A stretch of 64,000 bases of DNA from assembly GCF_001427585.1 (NCBI RefSeq), contig NZ_LMGY01000012.1:493691-557690 (forward strand), written 5' to 3'. Shown in pieces: positions 61,496 through 64,000 of this stretch. Position numbers and translations under genes: made by a program. Position 1 is the stretch's first letter; every line of letters starts with the position of its first letter. The notes under the pieces were generated by a model. It was not told the DNA's origin and searched no databases. It worked only from the letters and a program-made list of their open reading frames with translations. This stretch comes from Pseudoxanthomonas sp. Root630. Its GTDB lineage: Bacteria > Pseudomonadota > Gammaproteobacteria > Xanthomonadales > Xanthomonadaceae.

Positions 61496-62632
61496 TCAGC
61501 CGAAGCCGTGGGTGATGCGCGGCGAACTGCTGCCGTTGTCGTAATCGGCGTACGGGTCGTGCTCGCCCTTGCTGCCTTCGGACAAACGGAACTTCAGGGC
61601 CAGGCCATCGCGCGAATCGGCGGCGCGCAGCGCTTCTTCCTGCTCGATCTGGCCTTCCTTCACCATCCGGAACAGGCACTGGTCGAAGGTTTCCATGCCT
61701 TCCTCCAGCGATTCCTCCATGGCGGCCTTGATCTCGTGCACCTGCCCGCGGCGCAGCAGGTCGCGGATCATCGGCGTGTTGATCAACACTTCGGCGGCCG
61801 GCAGGCGGCGGCCGTCGGTACCCTTCACCAGGCGCTGGGAGACCACCGCGCGCAGGTTCAGCGCCAGGTTCATCAGCACGTTCTTGTGCGCGCTCTCGGG
61901 GAAGAAGTTGAGGATGCGCTCGATGGTCTGGTCGGCGTTGTTCGAGTGCAGCGTGGCCAGGCAGAGGTGGCCGGTCTCGGCGAACGCGATGGCCGCTTCC
62001 ATCGTGGTGGCGTCCAGGATTTCGCCGATCAGGATGACGTCCGGCGCTTCGCGCATCGCGTTCTTGAGCGCGTTGTGGAAGGCATGGGTGTCCAGGCCGA
62101 CCTCGCGCTGGTTCACGATCGACTGCTTGTGCCGGTGCAGGTATTCGATCGGATCCTCGATGGTGAGGATGTGGCCGGTGCTGGTGGTGTTGCGGTAATC
62201 GATCATCGACGCCAGCGAGGTCGACTTGCCCGAGCCGGTGGAGCCGACGATCAGCACCAGCCCGCGCGGGGTCATGATGATGTCCTTCAGCACCGGAGGA
62301 AGGTTCAGTTCCTCGATGCTGGGGATCACGCTGCGGATGGCGCGGATGACCATGCCGACTTCGCCGCGCTGCTTGAAGACGTTGACGCGGAAGCGTCCGG
62401 CATCCTGCAAGGCGATCGCCATGTTCAACTCGAGCTCGCGCTCGAACACGGGCACCTGGCCCTCGTCCATCAGCGAGTACGCGATCTTCTTGACCATGCC
62501 GGGCGGCAGGCCGGTGTTGCCCAGCGGGTACAGCTTGCCCTCGATCTTGATGTAGACCGGCGCCCCCGTGGTCAGGAACATGTCCGAGGCGTTCTTCTCG
62601 GTCATCAGCTTCAGGAAATAGCCGATGTCCAT
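61496..62632 (-). CDS. pilU: Type IV pilus retraction ATPase PilU
   Basis: A 378-residue PilT/PilU-family hexameric ATPase that works with PilT in pilus retraction and twitching motility. Walker A is VGSTGSGKSTSLASMIDYRN, the Asp box ILTIEDPIEYLH, Walker B APDVILIGEILDATTMEAAI and the His box ETGHLCLATLHSNNA. The start MDIGYFLKLMTEKNASDMFL and the long Gly/Ser/Pro-rich tail fit PilU rather than PilT. ATG 62632 is the conserved start; the frame runs on to 62728. pilT is not in the window. Confidence 0.92.
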   Translation of the reverse strand: MDIGYFLKLMTEKNASDMFLTTGAPVYIKIEGKLYPLGNTGLPPGMVKKIAYSLMDEGQVPVFERELELNMAIALQDAGRFRVNVFKQRGEVGMVIRAIRSVIPSIEELNLPPVLKDIIMTPRGLVLIVGSTGSGKSTSLASMIDYRNTTSTGHILTIEDPIEYLHRHKQSIVNQREVGLDTHAFHNALKNAMREAPDVILIGEILDATTMEAAIAFAETGHLCLATLHSNNADQTIERILNFFPESAHKNVLMNLALNLRAVVSQRLVKGTDGRRLPAAEVLINTPMIRDLLRRGQVHEIKAAMEESLEEGMETFDQCLFRMVKEGQIEQEEALRAADSRDGLALKFRLSEGSKGEHDPYADYDNGSSSPRITHGFG

Positions 62633-62727
62633 ATGCAAAGCTCCCCACGATGCGCGGCACCACGTTGCAACGGCGCCGAAGGCTACAGACAATGGCCGCG
62701 CGTACCCCTCAACGTCACGGCACCCCA

Positions 62728-63105
62728 ATGACTGTTAGCTTCGCACACTTCCGCAGGCCCCTGCATGTGATGGCCGCCGCAGTAGCGGCACTCGCCCTGG
62801 CACCCGCCTTCGCCCAGAGCGTCCCCACGCCGGAGCTGGAAGCCGCGGTGAAAGCCGTGCAGCGCGCCGACCAGGCCGATGCCGACCAGTACGCCCCGGA
62901 GCCCTTGGCCGCCGCCCGCCAGTCGCTGGCCCAGGCACAGTCCACCCGGAACAAGAAGGAAGCGCTCGATTTCGCCCTGCGCGCCACGGCGGACGCCGAC
63001 CTGGCGCGCGCCCGCAGCGAGGAAGCGGTGGCAACGGCCGAGGTGGGCCAGCGTCGCGCGGAAATCGCCGACCTGCAGCGTCAGCTCGGGGAGGGCGGTC
63101 GATGA
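62728..63105 (+). CDS. DUF4398 domain envelope protein
   Basis: A 125-residue exported protein. A signal peptide (RPLHVMAAAVAALALAPAFA) ends near AFAQS; the mature part is a helical DUF4398 repeat (ELEAAVKAVQRADQADADQY, EPLAAARQSLAQAQSTRNKK). ATG 62728 is taken; ATG 62692 would add 12 residues. The stop overlaps the start of the OmpA-like gene by 4 bases, so the pair is made together in the periplasm. It diverges from pilU. Confidence 0.85.
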   Translation: MTVSFAHFRRPLHVMAAAVAALALAPAFAQSVPTPELEAAVKAVQRADQADADQYAPEPLAAARQSLAQAQSTRNKKEALDFALRATADADLARARSEEAVATAEVGQRRAEIADLQRQLGEGGR

Positions 63106-63995
63106 GCATGCGCCGGATCGTCCCGCTCGCCCTGGGCCTCGTGCTTGCCGCCCTGACCGCGGTAACCGCCTTCGCTGCAGAGAACCCGGTGGTGGTGCAG
63201 CTCAACCAGCGCCTGGCCCGGCTGCAGTCCGATCCCGCCCTGGCGGAATTCGCCGCCTACGAGAAACTGCAGGCTCAGCACGCTGTGATCGCGTTCGACA
63301 AGGCGCGCCGCAGCCAGCGCGAGACCTTGCAGTACGTGGCCGAGCGCCGCGTGGAGATCGCCGAGATCGCCGCACGCACGCAGGCCGCGCGCCGCGAGGC
63401 GGATCGACTGGACCGCACGCGCAGCGAATTGCTGGTGGAAGCCAGCCGCCGCGAAGCGGAGCGTGCGCGCCGCGAGGCCGAGCGCTTGCGCGTGCAGGCC
63501 CAGATCCAGGCCGAGGAGACCGAGCGCTTGCGGTTGGCGGCAGAAGCCGAAGCGCTGGCCCGCCAGGAAGCGGAAACCACGCTGGACACCGTGGCAGGGC
63601 AGCAAGCCAGCCGGCTCAGCACCGCGCGCCAGCGCGAGTTGAAGCTGGCGCGCGAAGAGGCCGAGCTGGTCTCGGGGGCGAAACTGCCGGCATCCAAGTT
63701 CGAAAGCCGTGGCGAAGTCTTCACCCTGGGCGCAGATGCCTTTGCGAGCGGGTCGGCGAAACTGTCGGGCGGCGGCAATGCCTCGGCGAGCGCGCTCGCG
63801 GCCTACCTGCAGGCCAATCCAAAGGCGCGCGCCCGCATCGAGGGGTACGGCGACAAGCAGACGCCGGGCCAGCGCCGCGCGGATGCCCTGCGGGATGCCC
63901 TGGCGGCGGGTGGCGTGCAGCGAAACCGTCTGCAGAGCGCCGCCAAGGGGGCCGGCACCAAGGCGCGTGCCCTGGAAGTCGTCATCACGCACTGA
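63102..63995 (+). CDS. OmpA-like peptidoglycan-binding envelope protein
   Basis: A 297-residue protein with a signal peptide (IVPLALGLVLAALTAVTAFA), a long Arg/Glu/Ala-rich coiled coil (about residues 60-190, e.g. RREAERARREAERLRVQAQI) and a short OmpA-like domain at the end (LSGGGNASASALAAYLQANP, RIEGYGDKQTPGQRRADALR). It would bridge an outer-membrane or periplasmic partner, probably the DUF4398 protein encoded just upstream, to the cell wall. The stop TGA at 63993-63995 falls just inside the window. Confidence 0.88.
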   Translation: MSMRRIVPLALGLVLAALTAVTAFAAENPVVVQLNQRLARLQSDPALAEFAAYEKLQAQHAVIAFDKARRSQRETLQYVAERRVEIAEIAARTQAARREADRLDRTRSELLVEASRREAERARREAERLRVQAQIQAEETERLRLAAEAEALARQEAETTLDTVAGQQASRLSTARQRELKLAREEAELVSGAKLPASKFESRGEVFTLGADAFASGSAKLSGGGNASASALAAYLQANPKARARIEGYGDKQTPGQRRADALRDALAAGGVQRNRLQSAAKGAGTKARALEVVITH

Positions 63996-64000
63996 TTTTT

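Noticed and set aside
1..64000. CRISPR array.
   Set aside because: The only regularly spaced repeats are the transposon end arrays (nine copies in two inverted sets, 21-22 bp period), which have no spacer-length unique sequence between them.

Overview
The window comes from a high-GC gammaproteobacterium of the Xanthomonadaceae, most likely Pseudoxanthomonas, Xanthomonas or a close relative. The evidence is the chromosomal block right of about 48.9 kb: trpG-trpD-trpC, the CRP-like regulator clp next to speD, coq7, rplM-rpsI, a tRNA-Gln and pilU, all in the arrangement and with the protein sequences typical of that family. Left of 48.9 kb the window is an accessory island: mobile-element genes, restriction and helicase genes, IS remnants and broken genes.

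Left part (1-20 kb). An SNF2-type helicase and the tail of an overlapping upstream gene open the window. Then come a doubly inactivated AlbA_2/Schlafen-like gene, a membrane-anchored UvrD/HelD-type helicase with two C-terminal zinc ribbons, and IS3 transposase remnants on both sides of that helicase. From 6.8 to 15.2 kb is a conjugative-element-like gene set: a DUF932 protein, RadC, an XRE regulator, a J-domain protein with a small membrane protein and a lipoprotein, a YqaJ exonuclease, its usual partner ('hydrolase or metal-binding protein') and a small MobA/MobL relaxase. From 16.5 to 20.1 kb, on the minus strand, is a satellite/ICE-like set: a DUF3987 protein, an AlpA-type regulator and two unknown proteins. 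Many of these genes have a strong stem-loop just upstream of the start codon.

Defence block (20.1-48.7 kb, minus strand). Read 5' to 3' from 48.6 kb: a small MerR/excisionase-type DNA-binding protein, an SNF2 helicase with a PLD-like N-terminus, a DUF4391 protein with a GrpE-like tail, an Hsp70/actin-fold ATPase, a 949-residue coiled-coil protein, a type III methyltransferase (mod) and a type III endonuclease (res). Gene spacing is operon-like: overlaps or gaps of a few tens of bases, up to about 130 bp. The mod gene is split by a 13,043-bp transposon with an 8-bp target duplication. Both transposon ends carry 21-22 bp-periodic repeats of the IS21 kind, and istA/istB lie at its right end. Its cargo is a very large SpvB/Rhs toxin (interrupted by one amber codon), a probable immunity protein, a lipoprotein, a membrane protein and a divergent XRE/Ner-like regulator pair.

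Core part (48.9-64 kb). It holds tryptophan synthesis (trpG, trpD, trpC, with an ABM-fold protein and a HAD phosphatase), a zinc-ribbon protein, a TraG/VirD4 remnant, a TauE/SafE permease, clp with a GNAT gene, speD, a guanidine-II riboswitch ahead of the guanidinium exporter gdx, coq7, rplM-rpsI behind a clear sigma-70 promoter, tRNA-Gln, a 2OG-Fe dioxygenase, a tyrosine-catabolism pair (FAH-family hydrolase and maiA), pilU, and a DUF4398/OmpA-like envelope pair cut close to the window end. All family assignments were made by reading the sequences; no database search was run.
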